From positions 62,001 through 126,000 of the forward strand of contig NZ_JHVK01000005.1 in the NCBI RefSeq assembly GCF_000620105.1: 64,000 bases of DNA, given 5' to 3'. Positions 54,963-63,308 of this stretch are shown here, piece after piece. Position 1 is the stretch's first letter. Each line of letters starts with the position of its first letter. Source of the stretch: Microvirgula aerodenitrificans DSM 15089. Its GTDB lineage: Bacteria; Pseudomonadota; Gammaproteobacteria; Burkholderiales; Aquaspirillaceae. The notes under the pieces were generated by a model that ran no database searches, was not told the origin of the DNA, and saw only the letters and a program-made list of their open reading frames with translations. A program made the position numbers and the translations under genes.

Positions 54963-56096
54963 ATGGATTTCCTGCCCTTCACCCGCCCCGATATCGACGA
55001 GGACACCATTGCCGACGTGGTCGGCGTGTTGCGCTCCGGCTGGCTGACCACCGGCCCGCGCTGCAGCGAATTCGAAGCCGCGCTGTCGGCCCACGTCGGT
55101 GGCCGGCCGGTACGGGTGGCCAACTCGGCTACCGCCACGCTGGAGTTCGCGCTGCGCATCGCCGGAGTCGGCCCCGGTGACGAGGTCATCACCACGCCGC
55201 TGACCTGGGTCGCCACCGCCAACGTCATTCTGGCCGTTGGCGCCACGCCGGTGCTGGTCGATGTCGATCCGGCCACCCGGCTGATCGATCTCGATCTGGC
55301 CGAAGCCGCCATCACCCCGCACACCCGGGCCATTATCGCCGTCGACCTGGCCGGCCTGCCGGTCGACCGCGACCGGCTGTATACGCTGGCCACCCGCCAT
55401 GGCCTGCGCGTGGTCGAAGACGCCGCCCAGTCGATCGGCGCCAACTGGCGTGGCCGGCGCATCGGCAGCGACGGCGACCTGGTCAGTTTCAGCTTCCATC
55501 CGAACAAGAACATCACCAGCGGCGAAGGCGGCTGCCTGGTCATGAACAATGAAAACGAGGTGCGGCTGTTCGAGAAGCTGCGGCTGCAGGGTGTGACCCG
55601 CCATGACGACGGCACGATGGATGTCGACATGCTGGGCGGCAAGGCCAATCTGACCGATATCGCCGCCGCCATCGGCCTGGGCCAGCTCAAACGGCTGGAC
55701 GCATTCAATGCCCGCCGCCAGGCACTGGCGCGACGCTATTTCGAACAACTGCCGGACGATCTGGGCCTGGTGCTGCCGCCGGAGGATTTCCAGCATGGCA
55801 ACTGGCACATGTTCCAGCCGCTGCTGCCGCTGGCCGACATGCAGGGCACGCGTCACGACTTTATCGCCGGCATGCGCGAACACGGCATCGGCATCGGCGT
55901 CCATTACCCGGCGCTGCACCTGTTCTCGCTGTACCGCGGGCGCGGCTTTGCCGAGGGGGATTTCCCGCATGCCGAGGATATCGGCCGCCGCACCGTCACC
56001 CTGCCGCTGTTCCCGGCCATGCAGGATGACGACATCGACCGCGTCTGCACGGCGATCGCCCGCGTGCTCCCGCCCCTGCTGGGGAGAGCCGCGTGA
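54963..56096 (+). CDS. arnB: UDP-L-Ara4O aminotransferase
   Basis: PLP enzyme converting UDP-4-keto-pentose to UDP-L-Ara4N. The 377 residues belong to the DegT/ArnB family: TGPRCSEFEAALSAHVGG near the start, EVITTPLTWVATANVIL, VVEDAAQSIGANWRG and the PLP Lys182 in FHPNKNITSGEGG. ATG after AAGGAGTCGTC. It overlaps the arnC start (ATGA-type). Confidence 0.94.
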   Translation: MDFLPFTRPDIDEDTIADVVGVLRSGWLTTGPRCSEFEAALSAHVGGRPVRVANSATATLEFALRIAGVGPGDEVITTPLTWVATANVILAVGATPVLVDVDPATRLIDLDLAEAAITPHTRAIIAVDLAGLPVDRDRLYTLATRHGLRVVEDAAQSIGANWRGRRIGSDGDLVSFSFHPNKNITSGEGGCLVMNNENEVRLFEKLRLQGVTRHDDGTMDVDMLGGKANLTDIAAAIGLGQLKRLDAFNARRQALARRYFEQLPDDLGLVLPPEDFQHGNWHMFQPLLPLADMQGTRHDFIAGMREHGIGIGVHYPALHLFSLYRGRGFAEGDFPHAEDIGRRTVTLPLFPAMQDDDIDRVCTAIARVLPPLLGRAA

Positions 56097-57043
56097 CCAG
56101 CCCGGCAATGCTTTCCGTGGTCATTCCGGTCTACAACGAGGAAGCCACCCTTCCTGCGCTGTTCGACCGGCTGTACCCGGCACTGGACGCACTGGATGTC
56201 CGCTACGAGATCATTTTCATCAATGACGGCAGCGTCGACCAGTCGACGTCACTGCTGGCCAGCCAGTTCCATGCCCGGCCGGACGTGACCCGCGTCATCC
56301 TGTTCAACGGCAACTTCGGCCAGCATCGCGCCATTCTGGCCGGCTTCGCCCATGCGCGCGGCGAACGCATCGTCACCCTGGACGCCGACCTGCAGAACCC
56401 GCCGGAAGACATCCATTTGCTGCTGGCCGAGATGGACAAGGGGCACGACTACGTCGGCACCATCCGCCGCAGTCGCCACGACAGCCTGTGGCGCCATGTC
56501 GCCTCGCGGATGATGAACCGGCTGCGCGAGCGCATCACCCGCATCCACATGACCGATCAGGGCTGCATGATGCGCGCCTACAGCCGGCGCATCATCGACA
56601 CCATCAACCAGTGCAATGAACTGAATACCTTTATCCCGGCACTGGCCTACCAGTTCGCGCAGAACCCGGTCGAGACCGTGGTCGGCCATGAACAGCGCCA
56701 TGCCGGCGAATCCAAGTATTCGCTGTACAGCCTGATCCGGCTGAACTTCGACCTGGTGACCGGGTTCTCGGTGGTGCCGCTGCAGATGTTCTCGCTGCTG
56801 GGCACGCTGATCTCGTTCGGTTCGGCCATCCTGGTGGTCTACCTGCTGCTGCGCCGGCTGATCGTCGGTCCCGAGGCCGCCGGGCTGTTCACGCTGTTCG
56901 CCATCAGCTTCCTGCTGATCGGCGTGGCGCTGTTCGGCATCGGCCTGCTCGGCGAATACGTCGGTCGCATCTACCAGGAAGTGCGCCAGCGGCCGCGCTA
57001 CCTGATTGCCGGCATCCTGGAACACAAGGAAGACGCATCATGA
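56093..57043 (+). CDS. arnC: Undecaprenyl-phosphate 4-deoxy-4-formamido-L-arabinose transferase
   Basis: GT2 glycosyltransferase that loads the formylated sugar onto undecaprenyl phosphate at the inner membrane. The 316 residues start with the GT2 core (MLSVVIPVYNEEATLPALF, DGSVDQS, TLDADLQNPPEDI), followed by two C-terminal TM helices (FGSAILVVYLLLRRLI, LFAISFLLIGVALFGIGLLG) and the YVGRIYQEVRQRPRYL end typical of ArnC. The start is GTG overlapping the arnB stop. Confidence 0.95.
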   Translation: MTSPAMLSVVIPVYNEEATLPALFDRLYPALDALDVRYEIIFINDGSVDQSTSLLASQFHARPDVTRVILFNGNFGQHRAILAGFAHARGERIVTLDADLQNPPEDIHLLLAEMDKGHDYVGTIRRSRHDSLWRHVASRMMNRLRERITRIHMTDQGCMMRAYSRRIIDTINQCNELNTFIPALAYQFAQNPVETVVGHEQRHAGESKYSLYSLIRLNFDLVTGFSVVPLQMFSLLGTLISFGSAILVVYLLLRRLIVGPEAAGLFTLFAISFLLIGVALFGIGLLGEYVGRIYQEVRQRPRYLIAGILEHKEDAS

Positions 57044-57969
57044 CCCGTGCCGTCGTTTTCGCTTATCACGACGTTGGCGTCCGTTGCCTGAAAACCCTGC
57101 TGTCGCACGGCATCGATGTGGCGCTGGTGGTGACCCACCGTGACCGGGCTGACGAGAACATCTGGTTCGCCAGCGTCGCCGATACCGCTGCCGACTACGG
57201 CATCGAGGTCATCACCCCGGACGATCCGGATACGCCCGAAGTGCTCGACCGCGTTCGCGCCGCGCATCCGGACCTGCTGTTCTCGTTCTACTACCGCCAC
57301 CTGCTCGGCACGGCACTGCTCGACAGCGCGCCGCTGGGCGCCTTCAACATGCACGGCTCGCTGCTGCCGGCCTATCGCGGCCGCGTGCCGGTCAACTGGG
57401 CGCTGATCCACGGCGAGACGGAAACCGGCGCCACGCTGCACGCCATGACCAGCAAGCCGGACAACGGCGCCATCGTCGACCAGATGGCGGTGCCGATCCT
57501 GCGCGACGACGATGCGGCCGACGTGTTCGCCAAGATCACGGTCGCCGCCGAAATCGTGCTGTCGCGCAGCCTGCCCGCGCTGGCCGCCGGCCGCGCGACG
57601 CTGACGGCGCAGGACCTGTCGCGCGGCGGTTATTTCGGCGGTCGCCGGCCGGAAGACGGCCATCTCGACCCGGTCTGGGACGCCGCGCGCCTGCACAACT
57701 TCATCCGTGCCCTGACCCGCCCGTTCCCCGGCGCCTTCGCCAGTCTGGCGGGGCGACAGTTGCGGATCTGGCGCAGCTTCCGTGCCCCGTTCCCCGTCGG
57801 CGCCCCCCGGCCCGCACGCGCCAGCCTGATGGCGGCCGGCGGCACCCTGTGGCTGCTGGCGGCCGACGGCCAGGCACTGCGCCTCACCGACGCCGAACTC
57901 GATGACCAGCCGCTCGACGCGGCGGCCTTCCATACCCTTTTTGATCAACAGACCCTCGAGCTGGCCTGA
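57040..57969 (+). CDS. arnA: UDP-L-Ara4N formyltransferase (separate ArnA N-domain)
   Basis: Formylates the 4-amino group with 10-formyl-THF. In enterobacteria this is the N-terminal domain of ArnA, and here it is a free-standing 309-residue protein. The catalytic signature is intact: FNMHGSLLPAYRGRVPVNW with Asn, His and the downstream Asp in TSKPDNGAIVDQ. A C-terminal OB-like domain follows. ATG start overlapping arnC (ATGA). The dehydrogenase domain follows as a separate gene after 34 bases. Confidence 0.93.
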   Translation: MTRAVVFAYHDVGVRCLKTLLSHGIDVALVVTHRDRADENIWFASVADTAADYGIEVITPDDPDTPEVLDRVRAAHPDLLFSFYYRHLLGTALLDSAPLGAFNMHGSLLPAYRGRVPVNWALIHGETETGATLHAMTSKPDNGAIVDQMAVPILRDDDAADVFAKITVAAEIVLSRSLPALAAGRATLTAQDLSRGGYFGGRRPEDGHLDPVWDAARLHNFIRALTRPFPGAFASLAGRQLRIWRSFRAPFPVGAPRPARASLMAAGGTLWLLAADGQALRLTDAELDDQPLDAAAFHTLFDQQTLELA

Positions 57970-58003
57970 CGCCTGCCCCGGCCTCCACCTGCTGGAACCC
58001 ACC

Positions 58004-59047
58004 ATGAAAAAAGTCCTCATCCTCGGCGTCAACGGCTTTATCGGCCATCACCTGACCCGGCGCATCATCGACACCACCGACTGGCACATCTACGGCATGG
58101 ACATGAACTGCGACCGGATCCAGCCGTGGCTCGACCATCCGCGCTTCCATTTCTTCGAGGGCGATATCGGCATCAACAAGGAGTGGATCGAATACCACGT
58201 CCGCAAGTGCGATGTGGTGCTGCCGCTGGTGGCCATCGCGACCCCGGCCACCTATGTGAAGGCACCGCTGCAAGTGTTCGAGCTCGATTTCGAGGCCAAT
58301 CTGCCGATCGTTCGCCAGTGCGTGAAGTACAACAAGCGCGTGGTGTTCCCGTCGACCAGCGAGGTCTACGGCATGTGCGGTGACGCAGAATTCGACCCGG
58401 AGAACTCGCCGCTGGTCTACGGCCCGATCAACAAGCCGCGCTGGATCTACGCCTGCTCGAAGCAGCTGATGGACCGGGTCATTGCCGCCTACGGCCAGCA
58501 GGAAGGGCTCGACTACACGCTGTTCCGCCCGTTCAACTGGATCGGGCCGGGCCTGGACAGCATCCATACGCCGAAGGAGGGCTCGAGCCGGGTCATTACC
58601 CAGTTCCTCGGCCATATTGTTCGTGGCGAACCGATCAAACTGGTGGATGGTGGTCAGCAGAAACGCGCGTTCACCTTTGTCGACGACGGCATCTCGGCCC
58701 TGGTCAGGATCATCGACAACCCGGCAGGCCGCGCCAGCGGGCAGATCTACAATATCGGCAACCCGACCAACAATTTCTCGGTGCGCGAACTGGCGACCAT
58801 GATGCTGGAACTGGCCGCCACCTATCCGGAGTATCGCGACAACGCGGCCAGGGTCGAACTGATCGACGTCAGCTCGGGCACGTATTACGGCGATGGCTAT
58901 CAGGACGTACAGAACCGGGTACCGAAGATCGAGAATACCTGTGCCGATCTGGACTGGGCACCGCGCGTCAGCATGCTCAGCGCACTGAAGAGCCTGTTCG
59001 ACTTCTATCGCGACGAAGTGGCCAGCCAGCGCGACCTGGTGAGCTGA
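58004..59047 (+). CDS. arnA: UDP-glucuronate decarboxylase/dehydrogenase (separate ArnA C-domain)
   Basis: Oxidative decarboxylation of UDP-glucuronate to UDP-4-keto-pentose. The 347 residues are an SDR-fold domain equal to the C-terminal half of enterobacterial ArnA: NAD loop ILGVNGFIGHHLTRRI, FPSTSEVYGMC with the catalytic Ser/Thr, the YxxxK pair in IYACSKQLMD, and RPFNWIGPGLD. The ATG is 34 bases past the formyltransferase stop. No frameshift joins the two frames, so this is a genuine split. Confidence 0.94.
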   Translation: MKKVLILGVNGFIGHHLTRRIIDTTDWHIYGMDMNCDRIQPWLDHPRFHFFEGDIGINKEWIEYHVRKCDVVLPLVAIATPATYVKAPLQVFELDFEANLPIVRQCVKYNKRVVFPSTSEVYGMCGDAEFDPENSPLVYGPINKPRWIYACSKQLMDRVIAAYGQQEGLDYTLFRPFNWIGPGLDSIHTPKEGSSRVITQFLGHIVRGEPIKLVDGGQQKRAFTFVDDGISALVRIIDNPAGRASGQIYNIGNPTNNFSVRELATMMLELAATYPEYRDNAARVELIDVSSGTYYGDGYQDVQNRVPKIENTCADLDWAPRVSMLSALKSLFDFYRDEVASQRDLVS

Positions 59048-59050
59048 GCG

Positions 59051-59959
59051 ATGAGCACGCTGGCGCTGAAAATCGACGTCGACACCTGGCGTGGCACGCG
59101 TGAAGGCGTGCCACGCCTGGTCGAACTGCTGCAGCGGCACCGGGCCGGCGCGACCTTCCTGTTCAGCCTCGGCCCGGACCATACCGGCCGCGCCATCCGC
59201 CGGGTGTTCCGTCCCGGCTTCCTGTCCAAGGTATCGCGCACCTCGGTGCTCGAACACTACGGGCTGCGCACACTGCTGTACGGCACCGTGCTGCCCGGCC
59301 CGGATATCGGCCGGCGCGCGGCAGCCACCCTGCGCGCCGTGCGCGATGCCGGTTTCGAGGTCGGCGTGCACTGCTGGGACCACATCCGCTGGCAGGATCA
59401 TGTCGCCGGCCGTGATGCGGCCTGGACCCGGCGCGAGATGGAGCGGGCCCGCGAGCGCTTCAGCGATATCTTCGGTGAAACGCCGCGCGTTCACGGTGCC
59501 GCCGGCTGGCAGATGAACGACGCCGCCTATGCGCTGGAACGCGAGCTGGGATTCGCCTACGCATCCGATGGCCGTGGCAGCGGGCCATTCCAGCCGGTTG
59601 ACGCCAATGGCCGGCCATTCGGCGTGCCGCAGTTGCCGAGTACGCTGCCGACGCTGGACGAGCTGATCGGCATGGACGGGCTGACGCCGGACAATGTGCA
59701 CGCGCATCTGCTGGCGCTGACGGCCGACCCGCCAGCGCAGGGCCATGTCTATACGCTGCATGCCGAACTGGAAGGCATGAAACTGCTGCCGACCTTCGAA
59801 CGCCTGCTGGACGGCTGGACGGCACAGGGCTACCAACTGGTATCGACCGGCGAACAGTTCGCCCGGCTCGACCCGTTTGCCCTGCCGCACTGCAGGGTGT
59901 CGATGGGGGAAATCCCCGGCCGCAGCGGCGTGCTGTCACTGCAGGGGGCGGCAGTCTGA
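59051..59959 (+). CDS. arnD: 4-deoxy-4-formamido-L-arabinose-phosphoundecaprenol deformylase
   Basis: Removes the formyl group from the lipid-linked sugar before flipping. The 302 residues have the ArnD polysaccharide-deacetylase pattern: LALKIDVDTWRGTREGVPRL with the metal-binding Asp, VGVHCWDHIRWQDH with the His pair, and VYTLHAELEG near the end. ATG start three bases after the decarboxylase stop. Last gene of the arn operon. Confidence 0.95.
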   Translation: MSTLALKIDVDTWRGTREGVPRLVELLQRHRAGATFLFSLGPDHTGRAIRRVFRPGFLSKVSRTSVLEHYGLRTLLYGTVLPGPDIGRRAAATLRAVRDAGFEVGVHCWDHIRWQDHVAGRDAAWTRREMERARERFSDIFGETPRVHGAAGWQMNDAAYALERELGFAYASDGRGSGPFQPVDANGRPFGVPQLPSTLPTLDELIGMDGLTPDNVHAHLLALTADPPAQGHVYTLHAELEGMKLLPTFERLLDGWTAQGYQLVSTGEQFARLDPFALPHCRVSMGEIPGRSGVLSLQGAAV

Positions 59960-59961
59960 CA

Positions 59962-59991
59962 CCGGCCGGGGAGCTAGTGTTCCCCGGCCGG
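59962..59991. terminator. Bidirectional terminator hairpin between arnD and the MFS gene
   Basis: CCGGCCGGGGA (59962-59972) pairs perfectly with TCCCCGGCCGG (59981-59991). The eight-base loop contains the stop codon of the convergent MFS gene. No U-run. Confidence 0.65.
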
Positions 59992-61185
59992 CGCCACCCA
60001 TGTCACCAGCAGCAGCGCCGCCAGCAGCGCACAGCTGCCGGAAAAGGCAAAAGCCAGCAAGGGCGAGCCCAGGGTATACAGCCAGCCGAACAGCAGGGAT
60101 GCCGGCAGCAGCATGATGCCGGTCACCAGATTGAACCAGCCGAAGGCGGCCCCGCGCCCGCTGACCGGTGCCATGTCGGCCACCAGCGCCTTCTCCACGC
60201 CCTCGGTTGCGGCAATGAACAGCCCGTAACCGGCGAACAGCCCGAACAGCCAGGCGCCACTGTGCGTCGCCAGACCGAGCCCGGTGTAACACATCCCGTA
60301 GGCGGCATAACCGCAGACCAGCATGCGGATGCGGCCGACCCGGTCCGACAGCGCCGACAGCGGGGTCGAGAACAGCGTCGCCACCAGCGAGACTGCGGCC
60401 CACAGCAGCGGCACCTGCGCCTCCGGTACGCCCAGCTCCCGTGCGCGCAGCAGCAGGAACAGGTTCGACGCATTGCCCAGGGTGAACAGCGCAACCACCA
60501 GCAGGTAGCGGCGAAACGCCGGCGGCATGTCGCGCAGGCGCTGGCGACGGGCAAAGGCGGTTTTCAGCGCGCTGGCCGCATGCCGGGCGCCGATGCGCTC
60601 TGCAGTCACGACCGCCGGCTCGCGGATCGCGCACGCCAGCAGGATGCACAGCGCCGCCGGCAGGGCCGACCACAGGAACAGGTCGCGCAGCGGTACGCCG
60701 CGTGCCAGCAGCATGGCGGCCAGCAGCGGACCGATGACCGCACCGGCATTGTCCAGCGCCCGGTGCAGACCGAACACCAGCCCGCGGCGGTCGTCAGGCA
60801 CGCTGGAAGCCAGCAGCGCGTCGCGCGGTGACGAGCGCAGCCCCTTGCCGACCCGGTCGCCGAAGCGGATCAGCAGCAGCCACGGCCACGAGCTCACGAA
60901 GGCGATCAGCGGCCGGCCAACGCCGGCCATGCCGTAGCCGACCAGTATCCACGGCCGCGCGCGGCGGGTGCTGTCCATGACGATGCCGGACAGCAGTTTC
61001 AGCAGGCTGGCGGTGGCTTCGGCGATGCCCTCAATCAGGCCGAGCACGCGCGGGCCGGCCATCAGCACCGATGACAGATACAGCGGCAGCAGCGGATAGA
61101 GCATCTCGCTGGCGCTGTCATTGACCAGACTGATCAGGCCGATCAGCCAGACCGTTCGCGGCAGGGCCCGCAACGCGGCGAACAT
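59974..61185 (-). CDS. MFS permease
   Basis: A 403-residue major facilitator protein with twelve predicted helices, beginning MFAALRALPRTVWLIGLISL. The between-helix motif GDRVGKGLRSSPRDAL is characteristic of a subfamily of uncharacterised permeases. Substrate unknown. It is the last gene downstream of the BigR-like regulator, 36 bases after the TauE/SafE gene, which suggests but does not prove a link to sulfur handling. Confidence 0.88.
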   Translation of the reverse strand: MFAALRALPRTVWLIGLISLVNDSASEMLYPLLPLYLSSVLMAGPRVLGLIEGIAEATASLLKLLSGIVMDSTRRARPWILVGYGMAGVGRPLIAFVSSWPWLLLIRFGDRVGKGLRSSPRDALLASSVPDDRRGLVFGLHRALDNAGAVIGPLLAAMLLARGVPLRDLFLWSALPAALCILLACAIREPAVVTAERIGARHAASALKTAFARRQRLRDMPPAFRRYLLVVALFTLGNASNLFLLLRARELGVPEAQVPLLWAAVSLVATLFSTPLSALSDRVGRIRMLVCGYAAYGMCYTGLGLATHSGAWLFGLFAGYGLFIAATEGVEKALVADMAPVSGRGAAFGWFNLVTGIMLLPASLLFGWLYTLGSPLLAFAFSGSCALLAALLLVTWVAPAGEH

Positions 61186-61221
61186 ATGCCGTCTCCGGTG
61201 AGGAATGGGAATGCGGGCAGT

Positions 61222-62016
61222 TTACCCCACAAGCATGGCCGTCTTGGCCAGCATGCCCAGCGCCACCGCCATCAGCACCAGGGCAAAACCCCGCTGGACC
61301 TGCGCCTGTGACCAGCGCCGCGACAGCCAGCGCCCGCCGAGCGCGCCGAGCGCCGTGGCAGCGGCAAAACCGAGCGTAATGCCGGCCGGCATGCTGACAC
61401 CGTGTGCCAGCGCCGACAGCACGCTGCCGCTGCCGACCAGGGCGATGGTCAGCAGCGAGGTGGCAACGACCCCGTGCATGGACAGATTGGTGAACCGGCG
61501 CAATGCCGGCACGATGACAAAACCGCCGCCGACACCGAGCAGCCCGGTCAGCAGGCCGGTCAGCGCCCCGATGCTGCCGAGCAGGCCGGCGGTGGCCAGG
61601 TTCCAGTCGAAGCGCCCGGTTTCCGGATTGATCCGCGCCCAGCCCGGCGACGGGCGCTCCAGTTCATCATGGCGCCGCCACATCCGCCCCGCCGCCAGCA
61701 GCATGGCCACGGCGAACAGGCCGGTCAGCCAGACCTGTGACGCCTGATGGGCGATCCACAGCCCGAGCGACGAAAACGGCACCCCCGCCAGCGCCATCAG
61801 CAGTGACGCCCGGTAGCGTACCAGCCCGCGCCGCCAGCCCTCGAATGCGCCCACGGCGGAACTGCAGGCGACGGCGACCAGCGCGACCGGTGCCGCCTGC
61901 TGCATGCTCCAGCCAAGCCCGGCCACCAGTGCCGGCACGCCGAGAATGCCGCCGCCGGCACCGGTCAGACCAAGCACCACGCCGATCAGCACGCCCAGCA
62001 GCAGAACCATCAGCAT
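61222..62016 (-). CDS. TauE/SafE-family permease
   Basis: A 264-residue permease with eight helices. TauE/SafE proteins export sulfite and other sulfur anions. Family signatures are LTGAGGGILGVPALVAGLG at the start and LTGLLGVGGGFVIVPALRRF in the repeat. ATG after GGAGG. It follows the second YeeE gene by 12 bases in the BigR-type operon, where a TauE/SafE protein is known to export sulfite made by the persulfide dioxygenase. Confidence 0.92.
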   Translation of the reverse strand: MLMVLLLGVLIGVVLGLTGAGGGILGVPALVAGLGWSMQQAAPVALVAVACSSAVGAFEGWRRGLVRYRASLLMALAGVPFSSLGLWIAHQASQVWLTGLFAVAMLLAAGRMWRRHDELERPSPGWARINPETGRFDWNLATAGLLGSIGALTGLLTGLLGVGGGFVIVPALRRFTNLSMHGVVATSLLTIALVGSGSVLSALAHGVSMPAGITLGFAAATALGALGGRWLSRRWSQAQVQRGFALVLMAVALGMLAKTAMLVG

Positions 62017-62028
62017 GATCTGCCTCCG

Positions 62029-62454
62029 TCAGGGTGCCGGATGCCGGTGCGACCAGGCGGCAAACAGCGCCATGCCGGCCAGCATGGCCAGCGTGAACAC
62101 GATGGCCTTGCCGACCCCTGCCCCGGCCAGCAGCAACGCCGGTCCCGGACACAGGCCGGCCAGGCCCCAGCCGATGCCGAACAGCAGACTGCCGAGCCAC
62201 AGCCGGCGGTCGATCGCGGTCGCGGTCGGCAGCCGCATCGGCAAGCCCAGCCATGACACGGTCCGTCGGCGGGCCATGGCAAACGCCAGCAAGCCGACCA
62301 CCACCGCGCCGCCCATCACCAGTCCCAGCGACGGGTCCCAGTCGCCAGCCAGGTCGAGAAAGCCCAGCACCTTGGCCGGACTGGCCATGCCGGCCACGAT
62401 CAGGCCCAGGCCAAAGACCAGGCCGGACAGCGCCGCAAACAGTATGTTCATCAT
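62029..62454 (-). CDS. YeeE/YedE-family half-size permease (second)
   Basis: A 141-residue membrane protein (MMNILFAALSGLVFGLGLIV), with GLAGLCPGPALLLAGAG as the YeeE/YedE signature. It equals the C-terminal half of full-length YeeE, which imports thiosulfate. Together with the half-size partner upstream it would rebuild the full transporter. It starts eight bases after the partner's stop. Confidence 0.88.
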   Translation of the reverse strand: MMNILFAALSGLVFGLGLIVAGMASPAKVLGFLDLAGDWDPSLGLVMGGAVVVGLLAFAMARRRTVSWLGLPMRLPTATAIDRRLWLGSLLFGIGWGLAGLCPGPALLLAGAGVGKAIVFTLAMLAGMALFAAWSHRHPAP

Positions 62455-62462
62455 TGTCTGTC

Positions 62463-62897
62463 TCACCCCGCCAGCAAATGGCGCATTACGTACACGGTGG
62501 CAAAGCCGGTGGCCATGAAGCCCAGCGTGGCGACCAGCGAGCGCGGCGACAGCCGTGACAGGCCACACACCCCGTGCCCGCTGGTACAGCCCGAGCCGAG
62601 CCGGGTGCCGAAGCCGACCAGGACGCCGGCCACGATCAGCAGCGGCCAGCCGGCATCGATCACGGCGGACGGCAGCGGCGCGGCAATCCGGTACAGCCAC
62701 GGCGCCAGCATCAGCCCGGCCAGGAAAGCCACGCGCCAGCCGGTATCACCGCGCAGCGGGCGCAGCAGGCCACCGGCAATGCCGCTGATACCGGCGATGC
62801 GACCGTTGCACAATACCAACAGCGCAGCCCCGATACCGATCAGCGCACCGCCGGCCAGGGCGGTCCACGGGGTGAAATGCAGCCAGTCAATGGTCAT
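62463..62897 (-). CDS. YeeE/YedE-family half-size permease (first)
   Basis: A 144-residue membrane protein beginning MTIDWLHFTPWTALAGGALI. The conserved cysteine motif GSGCTSGHGVCGLSRL is that of the YeeE/YedE sulfur transporters, where the cysteines handle thiosulfate or persulfide. The ATG overlaps the end of the arsR-type gene (ATGA). The open frame continues far upstream but there it is only the shadow of that gene. Confidence 0.9.
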   Translation of the reverse strand: MTIDWLHFTPWTALAGGALIGIGAALLVLCNGRIAGISGIAGGLLRPLRGDTGWRVAFLAGLMLAPWLYRIAAPLPSAVIDAGWPLLIVAGVLVGFGTRLGSGCTSGHGVCGLSRLSPRSLVATLGFMATGFATVYVMRHLLAG

Positions 62898-63223
62898 GGC
62901 GTGTCGTCCTTCGGGCAGTACAGCAGGTACAGTGTGCCAAGCAGTGTCAGCACCTTGTCGTCGGCAACCGAGTAGAAAATGCGCTTGCCGTCGCGGCGGG
63001 TCGTGACCAGCCCTTCGGCGCGCAGCACGCCGAGTTGTTGCGACAGGGTCGGCTGCCGGATGCCGAGCAGGCTTTCCAGTTCGCTGACCGAGCGTTCGCC
63101 CTGCGACAGCTGGCACAGCAGCAGCAGGCGATCCTCGTTGGCCAGCGTGCGCAGCACGGTAGCGGTTTCAGCGGCGGCCAGACGCATGACGCTGATGTTC
63201 AGGTCCGGATGGGGTATGTCCAT
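62894..63223 (-). CDS. bigR: ArsR-family sulfur-responsive repressor, BigR/SqrR-like
   Basis: A 109-residue winged-helix repressor. The recognition region is LGIRQPTLSQQLGVLRAEGLV, with RRDGKRIFYSVAD as the wing. Cys37 (LLCQLSQGERSV) and Cys103 (YLLYC near the end) match the two cysteines that form a di- or trisulfide in BigR and SqrR when persulfide rises. ArsR-type arsenic cysteines are absent. It is divergent from the MBL-fold gene across an AT-rich dyad and leads the YeeE-YeeE-TauE operon. Confidence 0.88.
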   Translation of the reverse strand: MDIPHPDLNISVMRLAAAETATVLRTLANEDRLLLLCQLSQGERSVSELESLLGIRQPTLSQQLGVLRAEGLVTTRRDGKRIFYSVADDKVLTLLGTLYLLYCPKDDTP

Positions 63224-63248
63224 CTTGCTTCCTTGATGCGGATTGCCA

Positions 63249-63268
63249 ATATTATATTGAATGATATT
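63249..63268. promoter_or_regulatory. Probable BigR operator
   Basis: AATATTAT (63249-63256) and ATGATATT (63261-63268) form an imperfect AT-rich dyad (one mismatch) in the 85-base spacer between the bigR operon and the MBL gene. ATATTAT recurs at 63264-63270. BigR boxes known elsewhere are AT-rich dyads in the same position. Confidence 0.6.
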
Positions 63269-63308
63269 ATGTATATCAACATATCGTTTACCTGCCCCCG
63301 GAGCCGCC

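Noticed and set aside
57040-59047. A frameshifted arnA pseudogene
   Set aside because: Both halves have their own start codons, complete catalytic motifs and a true gap of 34 bases. The pair is a split, not a broken gene.
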